From the NCBI GenBank assembly GCA_023426365.1, contig JAFAAW010000122.1, positions 1 to 64,000 on the forward strand: a stretch of 64,000 nucleotides of DNA. Reading direction: 5' to 3'. The notes beneath the pieces are model-generated. The model saw only the letters and a list, made by a program, of their open reading frames with translations. It ran no database searches and was not told where the DNA came from. A program made the translations under genes and the position numbers. The stretch is from Pseudomonadota bacterium. GTDB lineage: Bacteria; Pseudomonadota; Alphaproteobacteria; Rhodospirillales; Magnetospirillaceae. Positions 24,472 to 34,094 of this stretch are shown here, piece after piece (the first letter of the stretch is position 1; the number at the start of each line of letters is the position of its first letter).

Positions 24472-26091
24472 ATGCAAACCGCCGAGTTCTCTGTGTGGAA
24501 GAAGATCACGCTGCGCCGCAAGCTGATCATCGTCGCGGTACTGTTCACCATGGTGCTGGGCGGTCTGATCGTCTTCAACGCTGCCATTCTGAACGCGCAA
24601 AAGGACCAGGGGACGGTGGGCGGCCTGGCGGCGCGCCAGCGCACGCTGACCCAGCGGTTCATGAAGGACGTGCTGCTGGCCGGCATGAACCAGCCCAGCG
24701 AACACGACAACACCCTGCGCCTGCTCAAGGAATCCCAGGCGGTGCTGCTGGACGGCGGCCAACTGCCCGGTGCCGAGCAGACCGGCCTGCAGGGCGAAAT
24801 GCCCGCGACGCGCGATCCGGAGATCCGCGCCAAGCTGTCCGAGCAGGCGACCCTGATCCGCGCGCTTGAGGTGGAGGCCTGGCGCTATCTGGCGCTGGCG
24901 CCCAACGATGTGCGCCGGGGCGAAAAGCTCAAGGACGTCCAGGCGTCGCTGCTGGCCCTGCAGCAATCGGCCGACACCATCATGCGTCTTTATGCCCGCG
25001 ACCGCGAGACGCGCATCAACCAGGCCATCTTCTGGCAGGTGGTGGGCGGCATCGCCGCCGCGCTGTCGGGCCTGACCATCTCGCTGCTGATCAGCCGCCA
25101 GATCGCCGATCCGCTGGCGGCCTGCGCCATGGCCGCCAGGGAGATCGCCCAGGGCAACCTGCGCCAAAGCCTGCTCAAGGTGTCGTCGGCCGATGAACTG
25201 GGCGTGCTGCAGCAATCCTTCAACGAAATGCTGACCAGCCTGCGCGACATCGCCTTCCAATCGCGGTCGGTCTGCGAAAACCTGACCCTGGCGGCCGCCC
25301 AGATCCTGACCTCGACCCAGGAACAGGCGGCGGGAACCAAGCAGCAGGCCGCGGCAGTGCAGGAGATCACCACCACGGTGGAACAGATCAACCTGTCGTC
25401 CAAGCAGGTGGCCGAGCGGTCCCGCCAGGTGGCGGGCACGGCGGATGCGGTGGCGCAGTCCGGCCATGCCGGCCTGCAGGCCGTGCATGACGCCAGCATC
25501 GGCATGGAGGCCATCCGCGAGCAGACCGAGAACGTGGCCGAGAACATCATCGCCCTGTCCGAGCGTACCCAGGCCGTGGGCGAGATCATCGCCACCGTCA
25601 ACGACATCGCCGAGCAATCCAACCTGGTGGCGCTGAATGCGGCCATCGAGGCGGCCGACGCCCGCGAATCCGGCCGCCGCTTCTCGGTCGTCGCCAACGA
25701 GATCAAGAATCTTGCCGATCAGGCCAAGGAGGCGACCGCCCAGGTGCGCGGCATCCTGGAACAGACGCAGAAGGGCATCAACACCTCGGTCATGCTCACC
25801 GAAGAGGCGCTCAAGCGCGTCGAGACCGGCCGCGAGCGCACCAATGTCTCGGAACAGGTCATCCGCCAGATGGCCAACAATATCCAGGAGAGCGTGCAGG
25901 CGTTCCAGCAGATCGTCGGCGCCACCAACCAGCAGCAGATCGGCCTGGAACAGGTGACCCAGGCGCTGCACGAAATCCGCCAGGCCAGCCAGCAGACGGC
26001 GGCCACCACCGGCCAGTTGGAAAAGGCGGCGGTCGAGCTGACCCGGCTGGGTGAGCAATTGTCCAAGACGCTGGAGAAATACAAGCTTTGA
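24472..26091 (+). CDS. chemoreceptor of the che operon, PilJ-like sensory domain
   Basis: 539 residues. One helix (residues about 20-40) is followed by a periplasmic region with Q-R-T-L-T-Q-R-F-M-K-D, as in the PilJ/type-IV-pili MCP N-terminal domain, a second helix (residues about 185-205), HAMP (A-R-E-I-A-Q-G-N-L-R) and a signalling domain. The tip reads I-A-E-Q-S-N-L-V-A-L-N-A-A-I-E-A-A-D-A-R-E-S-G-R-R-F, which differs from the classical A-A-R-A-G-E. AAGGAAAG precedes ATG 24472. The 3' end (TTGA) overlaps cheA. It is presumably the dedicated receptor of this pathway. Confidence 0.93.
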   Translation: MQTAEFSVWKKITLRRKLIIVAVLFTMVLGGLIVFNAAILNAQKDQGTVGGLAARQRTLTQRFMKDVLLAGMNQPSEHDNTLRLLKESQAVLLDGGQLPGAEQTGLQGEMPATRDPEIRAKLSEQATLIRALEVEAWRYLALAPNDVRRGEKLKDVQASLLALQQSADTIMRLYARDRETRINQAIFWQVVGGIAAALSGLTISLLISRQIADPLAACAMAAREIAQGNLRQSLLKVSSADELGVLQQSFNEMLTSLRDIAFQSRSVCENLTLAAAQILTSTQEQAAGTKQQAAAVQEITTTVEQINLSSKQVAERSRQVAGTADAVAQSGHAGLQAVHDASIGMEAIREQTENVAENIIALSERTQAVGEIIATVNDIAEQSNLVALNAAIEAADARESGRRFSVVANEIKNLADQAKEATAQVRGILEQTQKGINTSVMLTEEALKRVETGRERTNVSEQVIRQMANNIQESVQAFQQIVGATNQQQIGLEQVTQALHEIRQASQQTAATTGQLEKAAVELTRLGEQLSKTLEKYKL

Positions 26092-28382
26092 TCGGCATCC
26101 GCGAAAGGCTGCTGGCCGCCTTCCAGGTGGAGTACCGTGAACACCTGGAGGCCATCCGTAAGCTCGTGGACGAGCTGGTTCGGCGGACGGAAGGCAGCGG
26201 CATCGCACAATTGGATGAGACCTTCCGCCGTGCCCACAGCTTGAAGGGCGCGGCGCGCGCCGTCGATCTTGGCCCGGTCGAACAACTGGCCCATCGCCTG
26301 GAAACCCTGTTCGCCCGGGTGCGCAGCGGCCAGATGCGGCTGGACAAGGACATGGCCGCCGTCATCACCCATGCATTGGACGCGGTCGAGGATTGGGTGA
26401 CCGCCTTCGTCGGCGGCCAGACGCCGCCCGACACCGCCGATGCCCTGGCGGTGATCGAGGGCTGGCTGGATGGGGACAGGCCGCAGCCGGTGGTCAATGT
26501 GGCGGCGGTGACGCCTCCGGCGCCGATGCCGGTGGTGGACGTGCCGCCGGAGCTGCTGGCGGCCATTCCGGCGCCCGCGCCTTGCCTGCCTGAAGCCGTC
26601 TGCCAGCCCGACCCGCCCAAGATGCCGGTTGTGGCCGAGGAAACGGTGCGGGTCCGTGCGCTGCACCTGGACCGGCTGTTGCGCAGCTCGAACGAGCTGC
26701 TGACAGAAACCATGAACCAGCGCGCCGTGACCGACGGCCTGCTGGAGATCGATCGCCGTGTCACCGAATTGGACAAGCAATGGCGCCGCCTGCGCAAGAT
26801 GACGGCGGCGCTGGCGCGCGAATTGGGCGAGCCTGAGCGGGCCGCCGTCCTGGAACGGCATGCCGAGGCGCTGGAACAGCAGTTGCGCGTGGTGTCGCGC
26901 CAGTCCCGCGAGTCCCGCCGCCAGCAGCAGCGCACCGGCTGGACCCTGCGGCAACTGGCCTCCGAACTGCAGCAGGAAGTGCGCGACGCCCGCATGGTGC
27001 CGGCGGAAAGCGTGTTCGCCGGCTTTCGCAAGATGGTGCGCGACATCGCCCGCGAATCGGGCAAGCAGGTGGAGGTTCAGGTCGTCGGCCTGGACGTGGA
27101 AGCCGACCGCATGGTGTTGCAGGGCTTGAAGGACCCGGTCATGCACCTGTTGCGCAACGCCCTGGCCCACGGCGTGGAAATGCCGGCCCAGCGCACCGCT
27201 GCGGGCAAGCCGGCCAGCGCCACGGTCCTGCTTGGCTTTGCCGTCACCGACGGCCGTCTGGTCCTGACCGTCGAGGATGACGGGCGCGGCCTGAATTTCG
27301 ACGCCATCCGCGGCAAGGCCATGGAACTGGGCCTGTTCACCGCCGAGGAGGCGGCCGAGCTGTCGCGCCAGACCCTGGTGGACCTGATCTTCGATCCCGG
27401 CTTTTCCACCAACCGGGCGGTGGATGACCTGTCGGGGCGCGGCATGGGGCTGTCGGTGGTGCGCGAATCGGTGACCATGATGAACGGCACCGTCGAGGTG
27501 CTGCCGCGTGAGCCGGCGGGAACGCGCTTCCGCATCTCGGTGCCGCTGTCGGTGTCCACCCAGCGCCTGTTCCTGGTGGGCTGCCAGGGGCACACCTATG
27601 CCATCCCGACCGAGGGCATCGACCGCCTGCACCGCGTGCCGGCCGAGGCGGTGAAAACGGTCGAGGGCAAGTCGGTGGTGTATCTGGGCGACCAGCAATT
27701 GCCGCTGTTGTCCCTGGCCCATCTGCTGGCCTTGGGCGAAACCGCGGTCAAGGTCAGCCGCAACGTGGTGCCGCTGCTGGTGCTGAGAAACGGCGATCGC
27801 CGGGTGGGCGTGGCGGTGGACGAGTTCCTGTCCATTCGCGAAGCGCTGGTCAAGGACATCGGCGTGCCGGCGGCCATGGGCACCATGGTGGCGGGCGGCA
27901 TGCTGCTGGAGGACGGCGGCGTCGCCCTGGTGCTCAACCCCTTCGAGATCGTCGAGACCTTCCGCAAGTCCGGTTCGATCCGGGTCCTGACCACGGTGGA
28001 GAAACCGGCCGAGCGCAGGGTGCCGGTGATCCTGGTGGTGGACGATTCGCTAACCACCCGGACGCTCGAGAAATCCATCCTGGAGGCGCATGGCTACGTG
28101 GTGCGCCTGGCGGTGGACGGCATCGAGGCGCTGTCCAAGCTGCGCGCCGAGCATGTGGACCTGGTCATCTCCGACATCCAGATGCCGCGCCTGGATGGCT
28201 TTGGGCTGCTGCAGGCCATCAAGGGCGATCAGGCGCTCAGGAAGGTGCCGGTCATCCTGGTCACCTCGCTGGAGGCGCGCGAGGACCGCGAACGCGGACT
28301 GGCGTTGGGCGCCGACGCCTATGTGGTCAAACGCAAGTTCGACCAAAAGGAACTCCTGGAAACCATCGGGCAGATTCTATGA
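26088..28382 (+). CDS. cheA: hybrid CheA histidine kinase with C-terminal receiver
   Basis: 764 residues from TTG 26088, which overlaps the receptor's TGA. An Hpt domain with phospho-His50 (R-R-A-H-S-L-K-G-A-A-R-A) is followed by a Pro/Ala linker. No separate P2 docking domain is evident. Then come dimerisation helices, the ATPase lobe (L-R-N-A-L-A-H-G-V-E, V-E-D-D-G-R-G-L, L-S-G-R-G-M-G-L), a CheW-like domain, and a receiver with D-L-V-I-S-D-I-Q-M-P and V-K. CheA-receiver fusions act in Che3, Wsp, Frz-type and other alternative pathways. It should phosphorylate the following receiver-HK proteins rather than a free CheY. Confidence 0.96.
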   Translation: MIGIRERLLAAFQVEYREHLEAIRKLVDELVRRTEGSGIAQLDETFRRAHSLKGAARAVDLGPVEQLAHRLETLFARVRSGQMRLDKDMAAVITHALDAVEDWVTAFVGGQTPPDTADALAVIEGWLDGDRPQPVVNVAAVTPPAPMPVVDVPPELLAAIPAPAPCLPEAVCQPDPPKMPVVAEETVRVRALHLDRLLRSSNELLTETMNQRAVTDGLLEIDRRVTELDKQWRRLRKMTAALARELGEPERAAVLERHAEALEQQLRVVSRQSRESRRQQQRTGWTLRQLASELQQEVRDARMVPAESVFAGFRKMVRDIARESGKQVEVQVVGLDVEADRMVLQGLKDPVMHLLRNALAHGVEMPAQRTAAGKPASATVLLGFAVTDGRLVLTVEDDGRGLNFDAIRGKAMELGLFTAEEAAELSRQTLVDLIFDPGFSTNRAVDDLSGRGMGLSVVRESVTMMNGTVEVLPREPAGTRFRISVPLSVSTQRLFLVGCQGHTYAIPTEGIDRLHRVPAEAVKTVEGKSVVYLGDQQLPLLSLAHLLALGETAVKVSRNVVPLLVLRNGDRRVGVAVDEFLSIREALVKDIGVPAAMGTMVAGGMLLEDGGVALVLNPFEIVETFRKSGSIRVLTTVEKPAERRVPVILVVDDSLTTRTLEKSILEAHGYVVRLAVDGIEALSKLRAEHVDLVISDIQMPRLDGFGLLQAIKGDQALRKVPVILVTSLEAREDRERGLALGADAYVVKRKFDQKELLETIGQIL

Positions 28383-29428
28383 GCAAGAAGATTCGCGTCC
28401 TGATCGTCGAAGATTCGCTGGTGGTGCGCGAATTGCTCAAGCACATCATCGGCCTGGACGATCGCTTCGAGGTGGTTGCGGCGGTGGAAAGCGCCGAGGA
28501 AGGTCTGGCGCTGCTGGAGGTGGTTCAGCCCGACATCATCTCGCTCGATATCCGTCTGCCCGGGATGAACGGCCTGGATGCCACCTTGCAGATCATGGCC
28601 AAGCGCCCGACGCCCATCGTGGTGGTGGCCGCCAATGTGGACGATGACGAACTGAACATCGCCATGAACGCCCTGCGCGCCGGCGCGCTGGCGGTGGTGG
28701 AAAAGCCCGTGGGTGTCACCAACACGGCGTTCGAATCCATGGCCCAGCACCTGTGCACCCAATTGGCGATCATGAGCCAGGTCAAGGTGGTGCGCCAGGG
28801 CATCGACCGTGGCCTGCGCTTCGGGACCCAGGCGGCGCCGGTGGCGCCCCGCCGGCCGGGCCAGGGCTATGCATTGGTGGGCGTGGTGTCCTCCACCGGC
28901 GGGCCGCAGGCGCTGGTGCAGATGCTGGGCAGCCTGGGCGCCGGTTTCCCGCTGCCCATCCTGCTGGTCCAGCACATCACCGCCAGCTTCCTGGAAGGTT
29001 TTGTGTCGTGGCTGGCCGGCGTCACGCCCTTCAAGGTGCGCATTGCCCAGGGCGGCGAGCTGCCGGAACCCGGCACCGTGTTCGTGCCCCCGGCCGACCG
29101 CCATCTGGCCGTCAAGGATGGCCGGCTGGAACTGCTGGACACCCCGCCGCTATGCAGCCAGAAGCCGTCGGGATCGGTCCTGCTGTCCTCCATCGCCCGC
29201 GATCTGGGCCGCCGCGCCGTCGGCGTGGTGCTGACCGGCATGGGCAGTGACGGCTCGGAGGGCATGGCCGATCTGCACCGCGCTGGCGGCCACACCATCG
29301 CCCAGGATGAAAGCACCTGCGTGGTGTTCGGCATGCCGGCGGCGGCGGCCAAGCTGGGTGCGGTCAAGGAGATGCTGCCGCTGCCCGGCATCGGGCCGCG
29401 TCTGCTGGAACTGGCGGGGGGCAAGTGA
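28379..29428 (+). CDS. cheB: CheB chemoreceptor methylesterase
   Basis: 349 residues. A receiver domain has phospho-Asp in I-I-S-L-D-I-R-L-P-G-M-N-G. The C-terminal methylesterase has the catalytic triad contexts V-V-S-S-T-G-G-P-Q-A-L, V-Q-H-I-T-A-S-F and L-T-G-M-G-S-D-G. CheB removes receptor methyl groups added by CheR. ATG 28379 overlaps the cheA TGA, and the stop overlaps the next ATG by one base. The order cheA-cheB is typical. Confidence 0.97.
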   Translation: MSKKIRVLIVEDSLVVRELLKHIIGLDDRFEVVAAVESAEEGLALLEVVQPDIISLDIRLPGMNGLDATLQIMAKRPTPIVVVAANVDDDELNIAMNALRAGALAVVEKPVGVTNTAFESMAQHLCTQLAIMSQVKVVRQGIDRGLRFGTQAAPVAPRRPGQGYALVGVVSSTGGPQALVQMLGSLGAGFPLPILLVQHITASFLEGFVSWLAGVTPFKVRIAQGGELPEPGTVFVPPADRHLAVKDGRLELLDTPPLCSQKPSGSVLLSSIARDLGRRAVGVVLTGMGSDGSEGMADLHRAGGHTIAQDESTCVVFGMPAAAAKLGAVKEMLPLPGIGPRLLELAGGK

Positions 29429-31131
29429 TGGCGGAGGCATCCGATTCCCTGATCCTGATTGTCGAGGATTCGGCGACCCAGGCGCTCAAACTGCAGCATG
29501 TGCTGGAAAGCGAGGGCTTCCGCACGGTATGCGCCTTCTCGGGCGAGGAAGCGCTGGAACAGCTCAACCGCACCCTGCCCAATCTGATGATCGTCGATTA
29601 TCACCTGCCGGGCATCCAGGGAGACGAACTGTGCCGCCAGGTCCACATGGACCTGACCACGCGCTCCATTCCCATCCTGATGCTGACCGCCGACGAAACC
29701 CAGGCAACGGAACTGCACGGCCTGGAATCGGGCGCCGATGATTTCGTCGCCAAGTCCGAGGATGTGGGCATCCTGCTGCTGCGCGTGCACAACCTGCTGC
29801 GCAAATCGCGCCAGGATTCCACGGTGCTGGATGTGGCGCGCTCGCTGTTCCGCCGCGCCCGCGTGCTGATCATCGACGACAGCTGCACCTATCGCGAGAC
29901 CCTGGCGCAGGAACTGCGCGAGGAAGGCTGCGAGGTGGTGCAGGTCACCAGCGGCCCCGAGGGGTTGAGCCGTCTGGCGGAAAGCGATTACGACTGCGTG
30001 ATGGTGGACATGGTGATGCCCGACATGGACGGCATCACCGTGTGCAAGGAGCTGTCGTCCTTGCGCAGCGACAGCGACGCGCCGCTGGTGGTGCTGATGC
30101 TGTCGGCCTACGAGAACAAGGAGAACGTCGCCCGCGCGCTCGAGGCCGGCGCCGACGACTTCATCGGCAAGTCCACCGAGATGAGCGTGCTGCGCGCCCG
30201 CCTGCGCGCGCTGCTGCGGCGCAAGTTCCTGCTGGAGCAGAACCAGCGCATCATCGAGGAATTCCGCCTGCGCGAGATGGAGACCCTGCGCGCCAAGGCG
30301 GAGAAGGAGGCGGCCGAGGCCCGCGCCGCCCTGGCGGAGGGGCTGGCGCGCGCCAATGCCGAACTGGAGGAGGCCAACGCCAAGCTGCGCGAGACCCAGG
30401 TGCATCTGATCCAGTCGGAAAAGATGGCCTCGTTGGGTCAGTTGGTGGCGGGCATCGCGCACGAGATCAACAACCCGCTGTCCTTTGCGCTGTCCAACGT
30501 CTTCACCATCCAGTCGTGGCTGGGGGACGTGCTGGAGGAAACCGCGGAATGCCTGGTGCCCGACGTGCGCTCGCGCCTGGACAAGGCGCGGTCGCGCGTG
30601 GTCGATACCGGCCAGGGCCTTGAACGCGTGCGCGAGTTGGTGGTCAAGCTGCGCACCTTCTCGCGCCTGGACGAAGGCGAGTTCAAGACCATCGACGTGC
30701 GCGAGGCCATCGATTCGGTGCTGCTGTTCCTGCGCCACAAGACCAGCGACCGCATCGAGATTGTGCGCGAATACGGCGGCCAGAACGACCTAGCCTGCTT
30801 TGCCGGCCAGCTCAATCAGGTGCTGATGAACATCATCGCCAACGCGGTGGATGCCATCGACGGCAAGGGCACCATCGCCGTCCATACCGGCGTCGAGGAG
30901 GGCATGTTCCTCATCGCCGTGCGCGACAGCGGCTGCGGCATCCCGCCCGAGAACATGGAGCGCATTTTCGATCCGTTCTTCACCACCAAGCCGGTGGGGC
31001 AGGGAACGGGTCTGGGTCTTGCCATCACCTACAAGATCGTCCAGGCCCATCAGGGACGTATCGAGGTTCGCAGCGATCCCGGCCAGGGGACCGAAATGCG
31101 CGTGCTCATTCCCATCGGGCTGAAGCCCTGA
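29428..31131 (+). CDS. histidine kinase with two N-terminal receiver domains, CheS-like
   Basis: 567 residues from ATG 29428; a GTG one codon upstream is an alternative. Receiver 1 (about 8-120) has V-D-Y-H-L-P-G-I-Q-G and receiver 2 (about 145-260) has M-V-D-M-V-M-P-D-M-D-G, both with plausible phospho-Asp. A coiled coil (about 270-335) precedes HisKA with G-I-A-H-E-I-N-N-P-L-S and an ATPase lobe (D-S-G-C-G-I, G-T-G-L-G-L). The layout matches CheS3 of Rhodospirillum centenum, which takes signals from CheA3 to control cyst development. It is translationally coupled to cheB. The start context and operon place it as the output of this pathway. Confidence 0.92.
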   Translation: MAEASDSLILIVEDSATQALKLQHVLESEGFRTVCAFSGEEALEQLNRTLPNLMIVDYHLPGIQGDELCRQVHMDLTTRSIPILMLTADETQATELHGLESGADDFVAKSEDVGILLLRVHNLLRKSRQDSTVLDVARSLFRRARVLIIDDSCTYRETLAQELREEGCEVVQVTSGPEGLSRLAESDYDCVMVDMVMPDMDGITVCKELSSLRSDSDAPLVVLMLSAYENKENVARALEAGADDFIGKSTEMSVLRARLRALLRRKFLLEQNQRIIEEFRLREMETLRAKAEKEAAEARAALAEGLARANAELEEANAKLRETQVHLIQSEKMASLGQLVAGIAHEINNPLSFALSNVFTIQSWLGDVLEETAECLVPDVRSRLDKARSRVVDTGQGLERVRELVVKLRTFSRLDEGEFKTIDVREAIDSVLLFLRHKTSDRIEIVREYGGQNDLACFAGQLNQVLMNIIANAVDAIDGKGTIAVHTGVEEGMFLIAVRDSGCGIPPENMERIFDPFFTTKPVGQGTGLGLAITYKIVQAHQGRIEVRSDPGQGTEMRVLIPIGLKP

Positions 31132-31153
31132 GACGGCCGAGAGGAGAGGATCC

Positions 31154-32752
31154 ATGGCCCTGAAGCCCGGCAAGGAAAGCGTTCTGGTCGTCGATGACGA
31201 ACCGCAGATCCTGACCGCCATCACCGATCTGCTCGAGGACGAGTTCGCCGTCTGGACGGCCAGCGATGGCGAAACCGCCCTCAAGATCCTGGAATTGCAG
31301 GAGATGGCGGTCATCCTGTCGGACCAGCGCATGCCCGGCATGTCGGGCGCGGAATTCCTGGGTGCCGCGCGTGAGGTGTCGGACGCCACCCGTGTCCTGG
31401 TCACCGGCTATTCGGACCTGGATGCCCTGGTCAAGGCGGTCAATCTGGGGCAGATCCACGCCTATCTGTCCAAGCCGTGGAACCCGTTGGAACTCAAGGT
31501 GGTGGTGCGCACCGCCGCCGATCGCTGGCGGCTGGGCCGCACGCTGGAACACGAACGCAACCTGTTGCGCGCGCTGATGGACAACGTGCCCGATGCCATC
31601 TTCTTCAAGGATCGCACCTTGCACTTCACCCGCGTCAACCCGGCCCAGGCCGAATTGCTGGGGGTGTCCGGGTCGCACGAGGTGGTGGGACACATGCTGG
31701 GCGATCTGGTGCCGGCCGAGCGCGCCACCTTGATCGAGGAACAGGAACGCGACATCGTCGAGCGCGGCGTGGCGGTGGTGGACCGGGTGGAATCCGTGCT
31801 GGACTCCCATGGCGCGGCATCGTGGTTCTCCATCACCAAGGTGCCGATCCGCGATCACGGCCAGGTGGTCGGCCTGGTGGGAATCGCGCGCGACATCACC
31901 AAGCGCAAGCAGGCGGAGGATTACCTGCGCCGCGCCCACGAGGAACTGCAAAAGGCGGTGGAGGAGCGGACGCGCTGGCTGCGTCAGGAGATCCGCCGCC
32001 GCAGCCAGGCCGAGGACCAGGCCCGCGCCGCCCGCGACGCGGCCGAGGCGGCCAGCCGGGCCAAGACCATCTTCCTGGCCAATATGAGCCACGAACTGCG
32101 CACCCCGCTCAACGCCATCATCGGTTTCGCCGAGTTGGCGGAAACCCTGATGGACGAACGCGAGGGCGAGCGTTTCAGCGGCTATCTGGCCAACATCACC
32201 GAATCCGCCCACCATCTGCTCAGGGTCATCAACGATATCCTCGATGTTTCGCGCATCGAGGTGGGCAAGGTCACCCTGCGCGAGGAAGAGGTGGACGTGG
32301 CCGAGGTGATCCAGGCCGCTATGCGTCTGGTCGGCCATGTGGCTGGCGCCAAGAACCAGACGCTGGCACTGCGCATGGCCGACCGCTTTCCCCGGCTGCG
32401 TGCCGACGAGCGCCTGCTCAAGCAAATCCTGCTCAACATCATTTCCAACGCCACCAAGTTCACGCCCGAAGGTGGCCATGTGGCGGTCAGCGCCGAACTG
32501 GCGGACGGCCGCATCAAGATCACCATCGAGGATGACGGCGTCGGCATCGCCCTCCAGGATATCCCCCTGGTGCTGCAACCGTTCGGGCAGGCGGAAAACA
32601 CGCTGACGCCCAAGCACGAAGGAACCGGTCTCGGCCTGCCGCTGGCCAAGGGCTTCATGGAACTGCATGGCGGCGATCTGCGGCTGGAATCCGAGGCCGG
32701 CAAGGGAACCAGGGTCAGCCTGCATTTCCCCTCCGACCGCACGGTGGGATAA
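31154..32752 (+). CDS. receiver-PAS-histidine kinase
   Basis: 532 residues; GAGGAGAGG precedes ATG 31154, 22 nt after the previous stop. The receiver (residues 10-120) has S-D-Q-R-M-P-G-M-S-G with Asp at the expected place and a Y-L-S-K-P-W end typical of RpfG-like receivers. A PAS domain (about 135-250) follows, then a coiled coil (E-E-R-T-R-W-L-R-Q-E) and HisKA with M-S-H-E-L-R-T-P-L-N, then an ATPase lobe (D-D-G-V-G-I, G-T-G-L-G-L-P). It is probably the last gene of the operon and a second output or feedback kinase. No DNA-binding regulator is encoded beside it. Confidence 0.92.
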   Translation: MALKPGKESVLVVDDEPQILTAITDLLEDEFAVWTASDGETALKILELQEMAVILSDQRMPGMSGAEFLGAAREVSDATRVLVTGYSDLDALVKAVNLGQIHAYLSKPWNPLELKVVVRTAADRWRLGRTLEHERNLLRALMDNVPDAIFFKDRTLHFTRVNPAQAELLGVSGSHEVVGHMLGDLVPAERATLIEEQERDIVERGVAVVDRVESVLDSHGAASWFSITKVPIRDHGQVVGLVGIARDITKRKQAEDYLRRAHEELQKAVEERTRWLRQEIRRRSQAEDQARAARDAAEAASRAKTIFLANMSHELRTPLNAIIGFAELAETLMDEREGERFSGYLANITESAHHLLRVINDILDVSRIEVGKVTLREEEVDVAEVIQAAMRLVGHVAGAKNQTLALRMADRFPRLRADERLLKQILLNIISNATKFTPEGGHVAVSAELADGRIKITIEDDGVGIALQDIPLVLQPFGQAENTLTPKHEGTGLGLPLAKGFMELHGGDLRLESEAGKGTRVSLHFPSDRTVG

Positions 32753-33046
32753 GAGCCGCACGCGCCACCACGGCGCAGGCTGGCTTGGTTTCGCTCATCC
32801 GCCGGGCGCGCGCGACCGCGCTTGGCGGCCGCGTCAATGGCGGCAGATCGCGGTTGTGCGCCAGATTGAGCGCTCGCCGCTCTTGCCGCTCGCCCGCCGC
32901 CCGCAAGGGCGCCGCGCTTTCCTGCCCCAATCCCTCACATCAGCGGGGGACGGTGGGAAAAGGGCAGGGTGGGCAGGTGGGCGCGGCCGCACCCGCACCC
33001 GCACCCGCGCGTCCACCTGCGTGCCGCTTTGATTACGTTTTGTTCC

Positions 33047-33250
33047 CTAGCTGACGACGACCTGATCCTTTGACCAGCGCCGCGACAGCGCGTTGGGCAG
33101 GCGGCACCATTCCTCGAACCGGCGCAGGGCGTCGGCCTCGGCGCGCTTGCGATTGATGCGGCCCACATAGGTGATGCTCATCTCGGTCGGGCCGTCGGCA
33201 AGACGGCCATCGGTGGAAAAGGCGAAGCGAAGGGGGGCGCTCATGGGCAT
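33047..33250 (-). CDS. 67-residue hypothetical protein
   Basis: ATG 33250 has GGAGG 5 nt upstream; a second ATG at 33244 would be 11 nt away. The sequence reads M-P-M-S-A-P-L-R-F-A-F-S-T-D-G-R-L and later R-F-E-E-W-C-R-L-P-N. Compact, soluble, one Cys. It lies just downstream of lexA on the same strand (40-nt gap) and might be SOS co-expressed. No family is recognised. Confidence 0.6.
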   Translation of the reverse strand: MPMSAPLRFAFSTDGRLADGPTEMSITYVGRINRKRAEADALRRFEEWCRLPNALSRRWSKDQVVVS

Positions 33251-33291
33251 GGGGGCCTCCGGTCAAGCAGGTTTGAAACGGCTGGTTTGGC

Positions 33292-33990
33292 TCAGTATTG
33301 GCGCAGCAGGCCGATCAGGCGGCCCTGCACCTTGACCCGATCCGGCGGGAAAATCCGGGTCTCGTACTTCTTGTTGGCGGGTTCCAGGGCGATGGATGCC
33401 CCCTTGCGGCGCAGCCGCTTCAGGGTTGCCTCCTGGTCGTCCACCAGGGCGACGACGATGGTCCCGGCCTCGGCGGTGTCGCACCGGCGGATCACCACCG
33501 TGTCGCCGTCCAGAATGCCGGCGTCGATCATGGAATCGCCTTCCACCGACAGGGCGTAATGCTCGCCCGATCCCAGCATGGCGGCCGGAACCTCGATGGT
33601 GGAGGAATGATCGCGCAGCGCCTCGATCGGGGTGCCGGCGGCGATCTTGCCGTAAAGCGGCAGGGTCACCGCATCGGCATTGGAAGCCACCTGCGAGGCG
33701 CCGGCCAGCGTGTTGAAGCTGCCCTGAATGACCGTGGGCGAGAAGCGCGCGGAGGGGGCGGGCAGGGCGTCGATGTTCTCGGGCAGCTTGACCACTTCCA
33801 GCGCGCGGGCGCGGTGGGCAAGGCGGCGGATGAAGCCGCGTTCCTCAAGCCCGGTGATGAGGCGATGGATGCCCGACTTCGACTTGAGGTCCAAGGCATC
33901 CTTCATCTCGTCGAACGAGGGCGAGATGCCGGTGGCGCGCAGGCGCTGGTCGATGAACATCAGCAGTTCGTACTGCTTGCGGGTCAGCAT
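33292..33990 (-). CDS. lexA: LexA SOS repressor
   Basis: 232 residues. The winged helix-turn-helix (M-L-T-R-K-Q-Y-E-L-L-M-F-I-D and S-F-D-E-M-K-D-A-L) is at the N-terminus. The autocleavage site Ala118-Gly119 (K-I-A-A-G-T-P-I), nucleophile Ser153 (G-D-S-M-I) and Lys191 (T-L-K-R-L) are all present. LexA represses DNA-damage genes and is cleaved when RecA is activated. The GTTC-N7-GTTC box at 34050-34064, 60 nt upstream, implies autoregulation. It follows moeA on the same strand, an order common in alphaproteobacteria. Confidence 0.98.
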   Translation of the reverse strand: MLTRKQYELLMFIDQRLRATGISPSFDEMKDALDLKSKSGIHRLITGLEERGFIRRLAHRARALEVVKLPENIDALPAPSARFSPTVIQGSFNTLAGASQVASNADAVTLPLYGKIAAGTPIEALRDHSSTIEVPAAMLGSGEHYALSVEGDSMIDAGILDGDTVVIRRCDTAEAGTIVVALVDDQEATLKRLRRKGASIALEPANKKYETRIFPPDRVKVQGRLIGLLRQY

Positions 33991-34049
33991 GTGGGCAACT
34001 CCCCCGGCCAGGCCGCAGAACGCGGAACAAAGGTGAAACCGTTGCCCAC

Positions 34050-34064
34050 GTTCTATGCCTGTTC
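34050..34064. promoter_or_regulatory. LexA (SOS) box
   Basis: GTTC-TATGCCT-GTTC exactly matches the alphaproteobacterial LexA operator GTTC-N7-GTTC. It lies between moeA and lexA, in position to autoregulate lexA. Confidence 0.88.
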
Positions 34065-34094
34065 CTATGCCCCGTCAAGCGGATTTGTGCGGAC

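Noticed and set aside
32991..33012. CACCCG-type hexamer repeats near the end of the gene-free 32753-33046 interval
   Set aside because: Only about three units and no spacers; it is a short low-complexity tract, not a CRISPR or regulatory array. The interval otherwise shows nothing.
34025..34036. GAACGCGGAAC near lexA as a second SOS box
   Set aside because: The spacer between the GAAC repeats is 3 nt, not the required 7.
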